Below, one piece after another: positions 1 to 8,851 of a DNA stretch of 64,000 nucleotides. Numbering within the stretch: the stretch's first letter is position 1; every line of letters starts with the position of its first letter. Below the pieces are notes generated by a model. It saw nothing but the letters and a program-made list of their open reading frames with translations. It did no database searches and was not told the DNA's origin. A program made the position numbers and the translations under genes. This DNA comes from Ruminococcaceae bacterium YRB3002 (lineage in GTDB: Bacteria > Bacillota > Clostridia > Saccharofermentanales > Saccharofermentanaceae): NCBI GenBank assembly GCA_900099715.1, contig FMTG01000009.1, forward strand, positions 58,119 through 122,118, read 5' to 3'.

Positions 1-1346
1 CGGTCGATGATCATGCTCGAGTCGCTTACATAAGCAGATTCGGTTATCTCAAGGTGCAGATCCGATATCTCTATCCCGTTCTCTTCGACGATATTGATAA
101 GCCTGTTGGCAAGATTAGGATCATACATCTCCGCCCTCGAGATATTTACCGAGACCGGTATCTTCTTATCAAATCTGCCTCTCCAGTCTTTTATTGCAGC
201 CGCCGTTTTGTGCCATACATAGTCATCCAGTTCATATATCAGGCCATTGCTCTCGAACAGAGGGATAAAAAGACCGGGGGATATCATCTCAAGTTCGGGA
301 TGACACCATCTTACAAGCGCTTCCGCTCCGGCTATCACAGGCTCATTACCTGTAATATCGAACTTGGGCTGGAAATACACAACAAACTGTTCCTCGCTTA
401 TTGCAGTCTTAAAGTCGGCACATAACTGTTCCTCGAACAGTATCTTCTTCAGTATCTCGTCATCAAATACAGAGACCTCGTTGACGTAATTATCCTGAAG
501 CTTGTTGTATGCCATTCGTGCTCTTACGAATCTGTTCCGGAGTTCCAGATTCTTATCCACCTGTTTGTAGATGCCCATCTTGAGCTTTACTCCGCTTATA
601 ACGCAGTCGATCGAATGACTGATCTCCTGAAGCTTCTCGTCATGATCTGCCGTATGATGACAGTAGATAAAGAACAGATCCATCTCCTTATGGCAGAGTA
701 TAGCGATCTCATTCAGATACTGTTTGCGCAGTTCATTTGCCAGCATGGACAGAAGCTGGATACATTTCTCCTTGCCGTAGCGTTCGAGCAATACATTATA
801 GTTGCTGATACCCAGTATTACCGCATCCATATCAGTATCGGGATGATATTTATCATAGGCCTCGGCATATTCATAAAAATACTCACCGGTATAGAGACCT
901 GTAATAACATCATTCTGCGTATCGCTTATTATCTGCCTGTCCTCAGACAGTTCTATGGCTCTATGGATCCTGGCCTTGACGACACTCTGCCTGGGGTAGG
1001 GCTTCGGTATAAAATCAGATGCTCCCGTATTGAGACTGACTACCTCTGATTCCTGATCCGTTGTCAGCACGATAACGGGAATGCCTGAATACTCATTCCG
1101 GTTCTTTATTACCGACAGCAGTTCCAGTCCGCCCATCTTAGGCATTATCAGATCCAGCAGGATCAGCGACAGAGTCTTGCTGTGGCTCTGAATGATATCA
1201 TATGCCTCTTCCCCGTTCTCTGCCGTGATGATATCGTATTCGTCCTGCAGCATCTCGGACAGGATCGCCCTGTTTATGAACTCATCGTCTGCTACCAGGA
1301 TCGTCCGTTTACCGTTTTTGAATAATGAAGCAACTGTGTTTGTCAT
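1..1346 (-). CDS. Response regulator with REC, degenerate GGDEF and EAL domains (3' end outside window)
   Basis: Translation of the minus strand from an ATG at 1346, preceded by AAAGGCGG, gives an open frame that runs off the window edge. The N-terminus is a receiver domain with phospho-acceptor Asp near residue 65 (LLDLIMP), followed by the conserved Thr (IVLTTD) and Lys (PKP) positions. The middle starts like a GGDEF domain (ITGLYT) but shows no GGDEF signature, so it is probably not a cyclase. The C-terminal part is an EAL domain with AEALVRW near residue 342, SVNISR and LEITES, the usual metal and c-di-GMP contact segments. Expected role: phosphorylation-controlled c-di-GMP hydrolysis or binding. 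It starts 14 bp downstream of a hybrid kinase gene, so the two probably form one signalling operon. The end of the EAL domain is not visible, so catalytic completeness cannot be judged. Confidence 0.9.
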   Translation of the reverse strand, partial: MTNTVASLFKNGKRTILVADDEFINRAILSEMLQDEYDIITAENGEEAYDIIQSHSKTLSLILLDLIMPKMGGLELLSVIKNRNEYSGIPVIVLTTDQESEVVSLNTGASDFIPKPYPRQSVVKARIHRAIELSEDRQIISDTQNDVITGLYTGEYFYEYAEAYDKYHPDTDMDAVILGISNYNVLLERYGKEKCIQLLSMLANELRKQYLNEIAILCHKEMDLFFIYCHHTADHDEKLQEISHSIDCVISGVKLKMGIYKQVDKNLELRNRFVRARMAYNKLQDNYVNEVSVFDDEILKKILFEEQLCADFKTAISEEQFVVYFQPKFDITGNEPVIAGAEALVRWCHPELEMISPGLFIPLFESNGLIYELDDYVWHKTAAAIKDWRGRFDKKIPVSVNISRAEMYDPNLANRLINIVEENGIEISDLHLEITESAYVSDSSMIID

Positions 1347-1360
1347 AGATCAACCGCCTT

Positions 1361-4300
1361 TCACAAATATGATTCCAACGTCTCGAACAGCAATTCCGGC
1401 TTTATCGGCTTCGTAAGATGTGCATTAAGACCTGACTGCAGGCTTCTCTGCACATCCTCATCGAAAGCATTCGCAGTCAACGCGATTATCGGTATACTCT
1501 TTGCATCTTCACGGTCAAGACCGCGGATTATCTTTGTTGCAGTGAGACCGTCCATCTCGGGCATTCTCATATCCATCAGTATCGCATAATAGTAACCGGG
1601 TTCACTCTCAGTGAAAGTCTCCACAGCAATCCTGCCGTTGGAAGCAAGATCCGTCTCGATGCCTCTTGTCTGAAGGATCATCTTTATAATGTCCGCATTT
1701 ACTTCCACGTCTTCTGCAAGAAGGATACGTTTACCGGACAGATCCTTTTCTGTTTTGTCTTCTGCGCCGGCATCAGGATTCTTGCGCCTGAAAGCGCTCT
1801 CAAACTCATCAATGATATTAGCTGCAAAAAGAGGCTTGGCGAGGAAGCTGTCAACCCCCGCATTCACCGCTTCATCAAGGATGTCATCCCACTTATATGC
1901 CGTCAGGATTATGATCGCTGATTCCTTACCGACAAGAGAACGGATCCTTCTTGTAGTCTCAACACCATCGATCCCGGGCATCTTCCAGTCGATCAGGATA
2001 AGATTGTAGGGCTCTCTTCTGCCATGTCTCAACGTGACTTTCTCGAGACCTTCTTCACCTGACAATGCCGTATCGGCTGTTATGCCTATCTTCTCCAGAA
2101 CAAGGCGTCCATGCTCACATGCAACAGGATCGTCATCGATGATCAGAACTGACATATTGTCAGGAACCGCTTTCGCGCCGTGATCAGACATTTCCTTCTT
2201 ATCCGAGTCTTTGAGTGTCACGCTTACGCGGAAAGTCGTTCCCTCACCTTTGACACTCTCTACATTGATACTTCCGTTCATCATCTCCACGATATTCTTG
2301 GTAATGGCAAGTCCAAGGCCGGACGATCCGTATTTATTGGTGAACGTATCATCCTCCTGTGCAAATGTATCGTAGATATAAGGGAGGAATTCCTCGCTTA
2401 TTCCAATACCTGTATCGCTTATCGTGAACTGAAGAGTAGACCTTCCGTTGAACTGTGCAGTCCTCTCGATTATCAGATCCACATTGCCTCCCGAAGGAGT
2501 AAACTTAACGGCATTGCTCAGGATATTGATCAGGACCTGCCGTAGCTTCATATTGTCGCCTATATAGTAATCATCAATGTCGCCCTTTATGTGGCAACCG
2601 TACTCCAGACCTTTATCCACGCACTGACCGCTAACCATTGTGTTAATGGATTCCAGAAGCTTGGACAGCGAGAATTCATCATTTTTGAGGACCATTCTTC
2701 CCGACTCGATCCTGGACATGTCAAGGATGTCGTTGATCAGGGCGAGAAGATGCTCGGCAGACGTACCGATCTTCACCAGATATTCCCTTGTCTTCTCCGG
2801 GGTGTCAGGATCATTCAGGGCAATACTATCAAGTCCTATGATCGCATTCATTGGTGTTCTTATCTCATGGCTCATATTGGACAGGAAAGCAGTCTTAGCC
2901 TTGTTGGCCTGTTCGGCAGAAGCAAGGGCATCTTTCAGAGCCACCTGCTGGGCCATGTTCTGTCTCATCTCAGCATCTATGACTGTAAAGCCGAGACCGA
3001 TTGCCTTTACCGTGTCTCCGCCCCTCTCAGAGATATGTCTTACACCGGCAACACGGATCATCTCATAGTATTCCCTGCCTGCACGTCTTGCAAGATATCT
3101 GTAGGCAAGTATAGGTTCAGTAGCCAGACCTTCCCGGATATTATCAGGATCAATAAACTTCAGGAACCCTTCGCGGTATTCTTCGGCAACGGAATTCTCC
3201 GCATACCATCTGAACCGCTCGCTGTAGGAGAAAGGTACGCCCTCCTTCGTCTGATCCCTGTCGTCAGCATCACCTCTGTAGCAGATGCCTTCATCTTTGT
3301 CGAGATCGACATAATAGACGCTTCTGTAATCAGCAGACATTGCGGTGATCATGTTATCCTGCTGAGTCCTCTTCTTCTCTTCTTCGAGAAGTTTATCCTG
3401 CAGGGCGATGCGGTGCTCCATCTCCTCCTGTTTTACACGGTTCTTGGCCTCCGATGTCTCTTTCGCGATAGTAAGGCTGGCATTCTTTCTGATCTGTATG
3501 ATGATGAATACAAACATCGCGACCAGTACGGCTGCAGCAAGAACAGACTGGACAACGCTTCTTAAAATTATTCCACTTGAGATCGAGCTTATCTGGTCGG
3601 TAATCACCTGCTCCCTGATCAGGTATGTAAGCATCCAGTCGGTTCCTTCGACAGGGACATAAGCAAGTGTTTCCTGTATTCCATTATAGTTGAACGATAC
3701 TGCGCCGCGGTTCTTCTGTTTGAAATCATCGAGTACTTTCTGATATGAGTCTCCCTCGTCAAAAACAGCATTCCCTAATGCTTCAAGCAGATTGTCCTCA
3801 ACTGCAAGTCCTCCGAGGACCGTATTGCTCAATGCAATTCCGCTGTCACTGTAGATATTGCAGAATGTGGCATCTTCATCTCTCGATGACATTGATACGC
3901 CCTGAAGCATTACATCCATGTCGATCTCCATGAAGCAGACGCATAAGGGATTACCTTTTAAATAGAAATCTTCAACAGGGATTGCGATGATGACTTTCTT
4001 GTCAGGGCTTTCAAGGTTAAGTATGGAGATCTCCGGACCTGAGATAGTCTTGTAATCGAAAGAATATTCGGAGATATTATCCTGTTTTCCCAGTGACGTG
4101 TAGATTATTCCGTCATTATCAACAAAGGCAAACTTCTCGAGGCGGTAGAGCTTCTTCATCCGTGCCTGGTAAGCCCTGAGATGTTCTTCATCAGAGAGAT
4201 CGTCAGCCGTCATGAGTCCTACTGCGACCTGAAGATCCTCGATCTCCCTCTGGAGATTGGATGCAACAACCTGTTCACGTCTTCCCGCCAGCTCGTCAAG

Positions 4301-4468
4301 ATACAGACTGCTGACTGACTGTACCGCCTTCTCCGTATCACTGTGAGCAGAGCCGCCCACATGTATCGTTCCAATGACAAATATCGATATTACGATAAGA
4401 GCACCGATTATTACGACAACGACCGTCGAAGTATTCTTGCTGCTCTTAACAGGTGATTTGTCTTCCAT
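1361..4468 (-). CDS. Hybrid sensor histidine kinase with two receiver domains
   Basis: A 1035-residue membrane kinase. Transmembrane segments lie at about residues 15-37 and 303-327, enclosing a roughly 265-residue extracellular sensor of Cache-like size. A coiled stretch and a PAS-like region follow. The HisKA domain contains SHEIRTPMNAI with the phospho-His near residue 533. The ATPase domain has the N box (NILSNAVKFTP), DTGIGIS and GLGLAI. Two receiver domains end the protein, with Asp near residues 826 (IDWKMPG) and 967 (MDMRMPE). It probably autophosphorylates in response to an outside signal and passes phosphate to its own receivers and to the adjacent EAL regulator. The ligand cannot be inferred. 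Confidence 0.93.
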   Translation of the reverse strand: MEDKSPVKSSKNTSTVVVVIIGALIVISIFVIGTIHVGGSAHSDTEKAVQSVSSLYLDELAGRREQVVASNLQREIEDLQVAVGLMTADDLSDEEHLRAYQARMKKLYRLEKFAFVDNDGIIYTSLGKQDNISEYSFDYKTISGPEISILNLESPDKKVIIAIPVEDFYLKGNPLCVCFMEIDMDVMLQGVSMSSRDEDATFCNIYSDSGIALSNTVLGGLAVEDNLLEALGNAVFDEGDSYQKVLDDFKQKNRGAVSFNYNGIQETLAYVPVEGTDWMLTYLIREQVITDQISSISSGIILRSVVQSVLAAAVLVAMFVFIIIQIRKNASLTIAKETSEAKNRVKQEEMEHRIALQDKLLEEEKKRTQQDNMITAMSADYRSVYYVDLDKDEGICYRGDADDRDQTKEGVPFSYSERFRWYAENSVAEEYREGFLKFIDPDNIREGLATEPILAYRYLARRAGREYYEMIRVAGVRHISERGGDTVKAIGLGFTVIDAEMRQNMAQQVALKDALASAEQANKAKTAFLSNMSHEIRTPMNAIIGLDSIALNDPDTPEKTREYLVKIGTSAEHLLALINDILDMSRIESGRMVLKNDEFSLSKLLESINTMVSGQCVDKGLEYGCHIKGDIDDYYIGDNMKLRQVLINILSNAVKFTPSGGNVDLIIERTAQFNGRSTLQFTISDTGIGISEEFLPYIYDTFAQEDDTFTNKYGSSGLGLAITKNIVEMMNGSINVESVKGEGTTFRVSVTLKDSDKKEMSDHGAKAVPDNMSVLIIDDDPVACEHGRLVLEKIGITADTALSGEEGLEKVTLRHGRREPYNLILIDWKMPGIDGVETTRRIRSLVGKESAIIILTAYKWDDILDEAVNAGVDSFLAKPLFAANIIDEFESAFRRKNPDAGAEDKTEKDLSGKRILLAEDVEVNADIIKMILQTRGIETDLASNGRIAVETFTESEPGYYYAILMDMRMPEMDGLTATKIIRGLDREDAKSIPIIALTANAFDEDVQRSLQSGLNAHLTKPIKPELLFETLESYL

Positions 4469-4550
4469 GGCGATGTGAGATCCTCCTCAAAGTACCCTGT
4501 AACAGGCTGATGTCACACAGCTATTATACCATCATTACAGCCAATATTCC

Positions 4551-4837
4551 CTATCCCCGGATATAAGCCTTCATCCGGGGAATGACTACACCCTTATATT
4601 TCTTCGCGAAAAGCTTTCGCGCCTTATCGGGAGGAAGCTCCTTACAGAGTCCCAGTATGACGGAATACCTGAAGGGAATGCATCTGTGCGGATAGCCCCG
4701 TTGAAGATTCCGGAACTCAGAAGGTTCCCCGACAGCAGTATTCCGGCCAGCGTCAGGAGAGCAATACCGTAAACAAGGAACGGTTCCACGCCGAACAAAA
4801 GCAGTTTCTGGCCTTCTTTTGTATAATTCTTCAGCAT
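4551..4837 (-). pseudogene. Broken ICMT-like (phospholipid/isoprenylcysteine methyltransferase-type) membrane methyltransferase
   Basis: The first ~48 residues (KNYTKEGQKLLLFGVEPF, then a hydrophobic segment ending GIFNG) match the start of the intact 167-residue ICMT-like protein at 48916-49419 (KNYVKTGQKLPLFGVGPY ... GILDG). After that the frame diverges and stops at 4586, with no catalytic C-terminal half. A second frame over 4551-4690 gives a basic tail (LCKELPPDKARKLFAKKYKG) of unknown origin, suggesting a deletion fusion. The ATG overlaps the stop of the upstream ATC-hydrolase-family gene, the same arrangement as in the intact copy. Confidence 0.65.
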
Positions 4838-5463
4838 TTCTTCTTATACCCGCAATCGCAGTACGGACCGCCTGATGCAAGAGTGTATTTGCGTATAAAG
4901 ACAGATGCCCCGCCTAATTCACTCATTGTATAATCAAGATGACACATAGCAGGAACAAGATCGAAGAACCCGTATTCCTTCATGAGCGTGCATATGCCGC
5001 ATTTATAGAATCTTGCCTCATAACCGCTGCCATCCTCATATGGTATATAATCCATATTCCACGAGTATGGGTTACGGTCAGCGGCCCTGAGGTTTGCTGT
5101 ATTGATCATGGAAGCAATATCTTTATCAGAGAATTTTGCTTTACCGCTCTTCCTGCACATCGCTTTTGTAATGCCGGTCTTCATAGCATTCTCATAGAAC
5201 ACTGTCACCTCATCCACGCCGGGTCTCCGTGGCATGTTACAGAGAAATGCTATAAGCAGCGCACAATTGACCTCGTTGGTCACAAACCTGTCGCCCTTCT
5301 CAAACTCGGGAAGCTTGCCGATTATCTCTTTATACTTACTCTTCGCATTCTTTCTGATCTGCTTTGCTTCCTCCTGAGTAAACATCAGATCGGAGATCAG
5401 ATGTTTCTCAAAAGAGCCTTTAAACATCATCCACATTGCTGAAGGCAAGCCGGAATACTTCAT
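4831..5463 (-). CDS. L-2-amino-thiazoline-4-carboxylic acid hydrolase family protein (chromosomal copy 1)
   Basis: A 210-residue soluble protein. The C-terminal half carries the pattern I associate with the ATC_hydrolase family: CGICTLMKEYGFFDLVPAMC, then HLDYTMSELGGA, then TLASGGPYCDCGYKKK, with a conserved Cys, Asp and final Cys-Asp. The family founder opens the thiazoline ring of 2-amino-thiazoline-4-carboxylate to give a carbamoyl-cysteine; the substrate of clostridial members is unknown to me. It is closest in this window to the product of 48281-48919, sharing the start MKY(S/N)G(L/M)P(S/A)AMW. It is the fifth gene of the HMA-feoA-feoB-feoC-like operon, 3 bp after the FeoC-like stop, so it should be under the iron operators at 8393-8430. 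Confidence 0.82.
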   Translation of the reverse strand: MKYSGLPSAMWMMFKGSFEKHLISDLMFTQEEAKQIRKNAKSKYKEIIGKLPEFEKGDRFVTNEVNCALLIAFLCNMPRRPGVDEVTVFYENAMKTGITKAMCRKSGKAKFSDKDIASMINTANLRAADRNPYSWNMDYIPYEDGSGYEARFYKCGICTLMKEYGFFDLVPAMCHLDYTMSELGGASVFIRKYTLASGGPYCDCGYKKKC

Positions 5464-5466
5464 AAA

Positions 5467-5739
5467 TTATACGATCTCCCACATCACGCCCATGTTCTTG
5501 AATCCGCCTTCAGGGGTGCATCCGGGGCAGGTCTTCCTGTCTTCCCCGGATGAACTTCCTGAACAGCCTGAACAGTCTCCGCACATACTGAACTCTATGC
5601 GTCTGATGATACCGTTCTGTTCGAGAAATTCAATATCCCTCTGTACCTGTTCCACCGACATCCCCAGCTCCGCGGCGATCATTCCGACAGAGCGTGACTT
5701 TCCATCCTTAAGAAGCCTTATAAGATCCTGCATAGGCAT
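5467..5739 (-). CDS. FeoC-like winged-helix protein with Cys-rich C-terminal tail
   Basis: The ATG at 5739 overlaps the feoB stop (TAATG), giving 90 residues; a longer in-frame start lies inside feoB and is unlikely. Residues ~1-45 (MPMQDLIRLLKDGKSRSVGM, then a helix-turn-helix ending in EQNGIIRRI) are FeoC-like. The tail has five Cys in CGDCSGC ... CPGC and ends GGFKNMGVMWEIV. FeoC proteins accompany FeoB and some bind Fe-S clusters or regulate FeoB stability; that is family knowledge. The tail is unusual because the same Cys-rich segment occurs as a stand-alone protein at 43422-43637. It probably modulates FeoB or senses iron or redox state. Confidence 0.8.
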   Translation of the reverse strand: MPMQDLIRLLKDGKSRSVGMIAAELGMSVEQVQRDIEFLEQNGIIRRIEFSMCGDCSGCSGSSSGEDRKTCPGCTPEGGFKNMGVMWEIV

Positions 5740-7763
5740 TACCAGATAAGAAGACCGATATGATAAGCGATCCCGGAGAGCACCAGAGCTGTGAATGTAT
5801 AATACAGTCCGATGATCGAAGTCCACTTAACAGAATGTGTCTCCTGATATGTTGCAGCAAGAGCAACGATACACGGCATATTGAATGTGATCGCAAAGAT
5901 GAATGCAAGTGCTTCAGGCTTTGTGATATTGGCAAGAAGCAGCTCGTTAAGATTTGCTGCCTGCTCGCCACCGGCCATCATTCCTACGGACAGCGTTCCC
6001 GTTCCTGAGAATATCGTGCTGAGTACACCCAGCGCACCTTCCTTGCCGAGTGATGATGCAACGAATGCCGTAAATGTCTGCCACTTCATACCAAAGATCA
6101 TGGTAACAGGTTCTATCGCCTGACCGACCTTAAAGAGCACTGTGTTGGAAGCGTCTCCGGAAGATGTATATGACAGCAGCCAGAATACGAATGCCACGAT
6201 GAGAACAACCTTAAGTGATCTGATAAATGTATCCTTTGTCCTTCCGAACACATATCTCATAAGTGCTCCCCACTTGGGTTTGTGATAAGGAGGCAGCTCC
6301 ATGATCATACCACACCTGTTCTCAGGCTTTACAAGTGACCCTCCGAAAATCTTTGCAGTGAGCCACATGTGAAGGATCATAACGATCAGTATCACTGCAA
6401 TTATAACGGGTGTCCATGCGCCAAAGAAGAGCGTGGAGAGCATAGGTACAACTGCCCACGCTGCACCGCAGGGAATAGCCCATGACAGTGCGATGGTAAG
6501 GACCTTCTGTCCCCAGTTATCAATGACTCTTGTACCGGCAGCACCACCCATAGTGCATCCGAAGCTGATGAGAAACGGCATTACGGATTTACCCTGAAGG
6601 CCGAACTTGGCCATAGTGTTGTCAAACACATAGGAGATCCTTGCCATAACACCGATCTCTTCAAGGAGACCGAACACAAAAGTAACACCGAATACAAATC
6701 CCAGCATCTGAATAACAAAGCCCAGACATCTTATGAGCACATCACATACTATCGCGGCAATAAATGCAGGACAGCCGGCATTTATCATCATCTCGTTAAG
6801 AGGATCGGGGAGCATCCCGACGGCGCTTCCAAGTCCCATGAAGGGAAGTGCCGGGATAAATGACGCCAGCAGGCCGAGAAGTATGGTAATGACTACTACC
6901 GCCTTGCCCCAGATCCTGTGTGTGATCAGTCTGTCGAACTTGCCGAGCTCTACCGTCTTTTTACTCTTATTTACTGAACCCGATATAAGCTCGTCGATCC
7001 ACGCAAACTTGCATTCACCAGTCTTGACTATGCCTTTATCGATATTCTTAACAGCTTCATCGAACTCAGCTGCCTTATCATCACTAAGAAGTGTCCTGAT
7101 CCTGGAAACCACCGGGGCATCCCCTTCAACTGCTTTCGCTGCGAGCCACATGGAAGACTTGCTGTTATCACTTATATCTCCAATAATGCTTCTTATGCTG
7201 ACATACTCAGGGATCTGCCCGTACTTTGCTTCGAGAGCATCACTGTTGAGAAGAGGTTTATTCTCGACGGCCTTCTCAAGAGCAGCGTAGAACTTATCGT
7301 ATCCCTTGCGGTCAGTTGCAGAGAACAGGACAACGGGGATCCCCAGTCTGTCCTCGATATCTGATACTCTGATCTCTTTACCCTGCTCTCTGGCAACATC
7401 ATCCATGTTGAGAACGAGAAAACACGGTACATCTATACCGGCAAAATCCGACAGCATGTAAAGACTTCTCTCGAGCTGTGAGCTGTCGGCAAGTATGCAG
7501 ACAACATCTGCCTTTCCGGAAGCAATATAGTCTCTGGTTATTATCTCTTCATCTGAATTGGCAGACAGTGAATATGTACCGGGGAGATCTGCGGCGAGGT
7601 ATTTTCTGTCATTATAGACGAAGCTTCCCTCTTTCTTCTCGACCGTCTTGCCCGGCCAGTTGCCGACATGCTGTCTCAAGCCTGTAAGAGCATTAAACAG
7701 AGTGGATTTACCGGAATTCGGCTGCCCGAGAAGGGCAATAACTATCTCATTTTTATCAGTCAT
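5739..7763 (-). CDS. feoB: Ferrous iron transporter FeoB
   Basis: 674 residues. The N-terminal G domain has G1 (GQPNSGKST, near residues 13-21), the switch G3 motif DLPG and the G4 motif NMDD. It is followed by the membrane part with Gate segments, including FGCTMGGAAGTRV and a late CIVALAATYQE segment. FeoB moves Fe(II) across the cytoplasmic membrane, driven or gated by GTP. It follows feoA with no gap and overlaps the FeoC-like gene by 1 bp, in an operon read from a promoter carrying two GTTAGC-N4-GCTAAC operators. Length and motif order are normal, so it should be functional. Confidence 0.97.
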   Translation of the reverse strand: MTDKNEIVIALLGQPNSGKSTLFNALTGLRQHVGNWPGKTVEKKEGSFVYNDRKYLAADLPGTYSLSANSDEEIITRDYIASGKADVVCILADSSQLERSLYMLSDFAGIDVPCFLVLNMDDVAREQGKEIRVSDIEDRLGIPVVLFSATDRKGYDKFYAALEKAVENKPLLNSDALEAKYGQIPEYVSIRSIIGDISDNSKSSMWLAAKAVEGDAPVVSRIRTLLSDDKAAEFDEAVKNIDKGIVKTGECKFAWIDELISGSVNKSKKTVELGKFDRLITHRIWGKAVVVITILLGLLASFIPALPFMGLGSAVGMLPDPLNEMMINAGCPAFIAAIVCDVLIRCLGFVIQMLGFVFGVTFVFGLLEEIGVMARISYVFDNTMAKFGLQGKSVMPFLISFGCTMGGAAGTRVIDNWGQKVLTIALSWAIPCGAAWAVVPMLSTLFFGAWTPVIIAVILIVMILHMWLTAKIFGGSLVKPENRCGMIMELPPYHKPKWGALMRYVFGRTKDTFIRSLKVVLIVAFVFWLLSYTSSGDASNTVLFKVGQAIEPVTMIFGMKWQTFTAFVASSLGKEGALGVLSTIFSGTGTLSVGMMAGGEQAANLNELLLANITKPEALAFIFAITFNMPCIVALAATYQETHSVKWTSIIGLYYTFTALVLSGIAYHIGLLIW

Positions 7764-7991
7764 TTAATTTGCCTCCTCAACATTGATATTGCTGCATTCC
7801 TTGCTGTTAAGCGCTATCATCGTATCTCTTGAATAAACGATCACCGGCCTGTTCTTATCGTTCTTGACGATCCTGACCCTGCAGCCGGGTGTGATCCCTA
7901 TAGAGGTGATCCTGCTCATGTACCGCGCGTCACCGTTAATAGCGACCACCACGCCTTCCTGTCCCTGCTTCATTTCAACCAAAGTCTTCAT
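7764..7991 (-). CDS. feoA: FeoA family SH3-like protein
   Basis: 75 residues of the FeoA fold: a beta-rich domain with SITSIGITPGCRVRIVKND and VIVYSRDTMIALN. It is a cytosolic partner of FeoB, needed for Fe(II) uptake in the systems studied. The ATG overlaps the stop of the upstream HMA gene (ATGA), and feoB starts at the base after the feoA stop, so the three are translationally coupled. Confidence 0.95.
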   Translation of the reverse strand: MKTLVEMKQGQEGVVVAINGDARYMSRITSIGITPGCRVRIVKNDKNRPVIVYSRDTMIALNSKECSNINVEEAN

Positions 7992-8374
7992 ATTTCCTGC
8001 TCCTTGATAATAGATAGCTTAAGTAATGTATAACCTGCACCGGAGACGATCTTCGAGCATTCCCTCTCTGATATGGAACTCTTGCTCAGAAGCCTGACCT
8101 TATTATTTGAGATATCAGCTTCTGCCCATAGGCCGGTGCCGGAGTTGAATGCGTTTTCCACTCTCCTGGCACAATTAGCACAGTGCATTCCGTCAACCTC
8201 GAGTTCATAGATATACGGGTAATTCCTTACATCCCTGTCTGCCGGTCTGACTTTAGGCGGAGGCGGCTCATGGTCACCGCAGCAGGAAGAACCGTACCGG
8301 ATCTTCCTGACTGTCCATATAACAGCGACAGCAACAACTGCGGTCAGGATCAGGACTTTAATGATCCAATGCAT
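7988..8374 (-). CDS. Membrane-anchored heavy-metal-associated (HMA) domain protein of the feo operon
   Basis: 128 residues. One transmembrane helix (about residues 4-22) is followed by a Cys pair (SSCCGDHEPPPP), like the FeoB-associated Cys-rich membrane proteins of Clostridia. An HMA domain follows with the metal-binding motif GMHCANCARRVENAF. It may deliver or buffer a thiophilic metal, or iron, at the membrane near FeoB. It is the first gene of the operon, with two palindromic operators directly upstream. A second, soluble HMA protein under the same operator type lies at 49424-49678. Confidence 0.85.
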   Translation of the reverse strand: MHWIIKVLILTAVVAVAVIWTVRKIRYGSSCCGDHEPPPPKVRPADRDVRNYPYIYELEVDGMHCANCARRVENAFNSGTGLWAEADISNNKVRLLSKSSISERECSKIVSGAGYTLLKLSIIKEQEI

Positions 8375-8392
8375 CTGTATATCCTCTCACAG

Positions 8393-8457
8393 GTTAGCGT
8401 TTGCTAACCTTATGGTTAGCCGTCGCTAACTTTATCACTTGAAATCTGCCCTGTCAA
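8393..8457 (-). promoter_or_regulatory. Iron-type regulated promoter of the HMA-feoAB-feoC operon with two operators
   Basis: On the minus strand, TTGACA (8452-8457) and TAAAGT (8429-8434) are separated by 17 bp. Perfect palindromes lie at 8393-8408 (GTTAGCGTTTGCTAAC, extending to a 20-bp palindrome at 8391-8410) and 8415-8430 (GTTAGCCGTCGCTAAC). The second overlaps the -10 box. Repressor binding here would block transcription. The DtxR-type gene immediately upstream is the likely reader. Confidence 0.82.
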
Positions 8458-8464
8458 GATATAT

Positions 8465-8827
8465 TCATTCAGACAAGCTGTTCTTCAGAGCTTTAAGACC
8501 TTCCTCGCTTATTATGTGTTCTATCCGGCATGCATCCTTATCCGCTGTCGCTTCATCCACACCCCGGGATATAAAGAAATCCCTTATCACCTCGTGACGC
8601 TCTCTTATCTTCTTCGCGATCTCCATTCCCCGTTCAGTAAGGGTAATAAACCCCATCCCGCTTACATGGATGTAATGTTCCTCTCTCAGGATCTTTATCG
8701 CCCGGCTTACGCTCGGGCGTGAGAATCCCATATGATTTGCGATATCCAAAGACCTGACTTTCCCATTCTTCTCTGACAAAAGAAGTATCGTTGTCAGATA
8801 CATTTCACCCGATTCACCGATCAGCAT
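8465..8827 (-). CDS. DtxR-family iron-dependent repressor (short form)
   Basis: 120 residues: a winged helix (DIANHMGFSRPSVSRAI is the recognition region) plus the dimerization and metal domain, without a C-terminal SH3 domain. Ligands line up with DtxR rather than MntR: Met9 in EMYL, His78 in RERHEV, and Cys100, Glu103 and His104 in DACRIEH. This suggests Fe(II) sensing. The ATG follows AGGAG by 7 bp. It lies just upstream of the feo promoter and shares about half its residues with the regulator at 49812-50201. It probably represses the genes carrying GTTAGC-N4-GCTAAC; which of the two paralogues does so is not decidable here. Confidence 0.9.
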   Translation of the reverse strand: MLIGESGEMYLTTILLLSEKNGKVRSLDIANHMGFSRPSVSRAIKILREEHYIHVSGMGFITLTERGMEIAKKIRERHEVIRDFFISRGVDEATADKDACRIEHIISEEGLKALKNSLSE

Positions 8828-8851
8828 TACAATTCTCCTGTCTGTTCATCC

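Noticed and set aside
2591..3565. A 324-codon plus-strand frame opposite the hybrid kinase
   Set aside because: It lies antisense within a kinase with clear domains and has no ribosome site or recognisable motif; it is a shadow frame.
5467..5826. A longer FeoC-like protein starting at 5826
   Set aside because: The extra 29 residues overlap feoB; the ATG overlapping the feoB stop gives a normal FeoC-like start.
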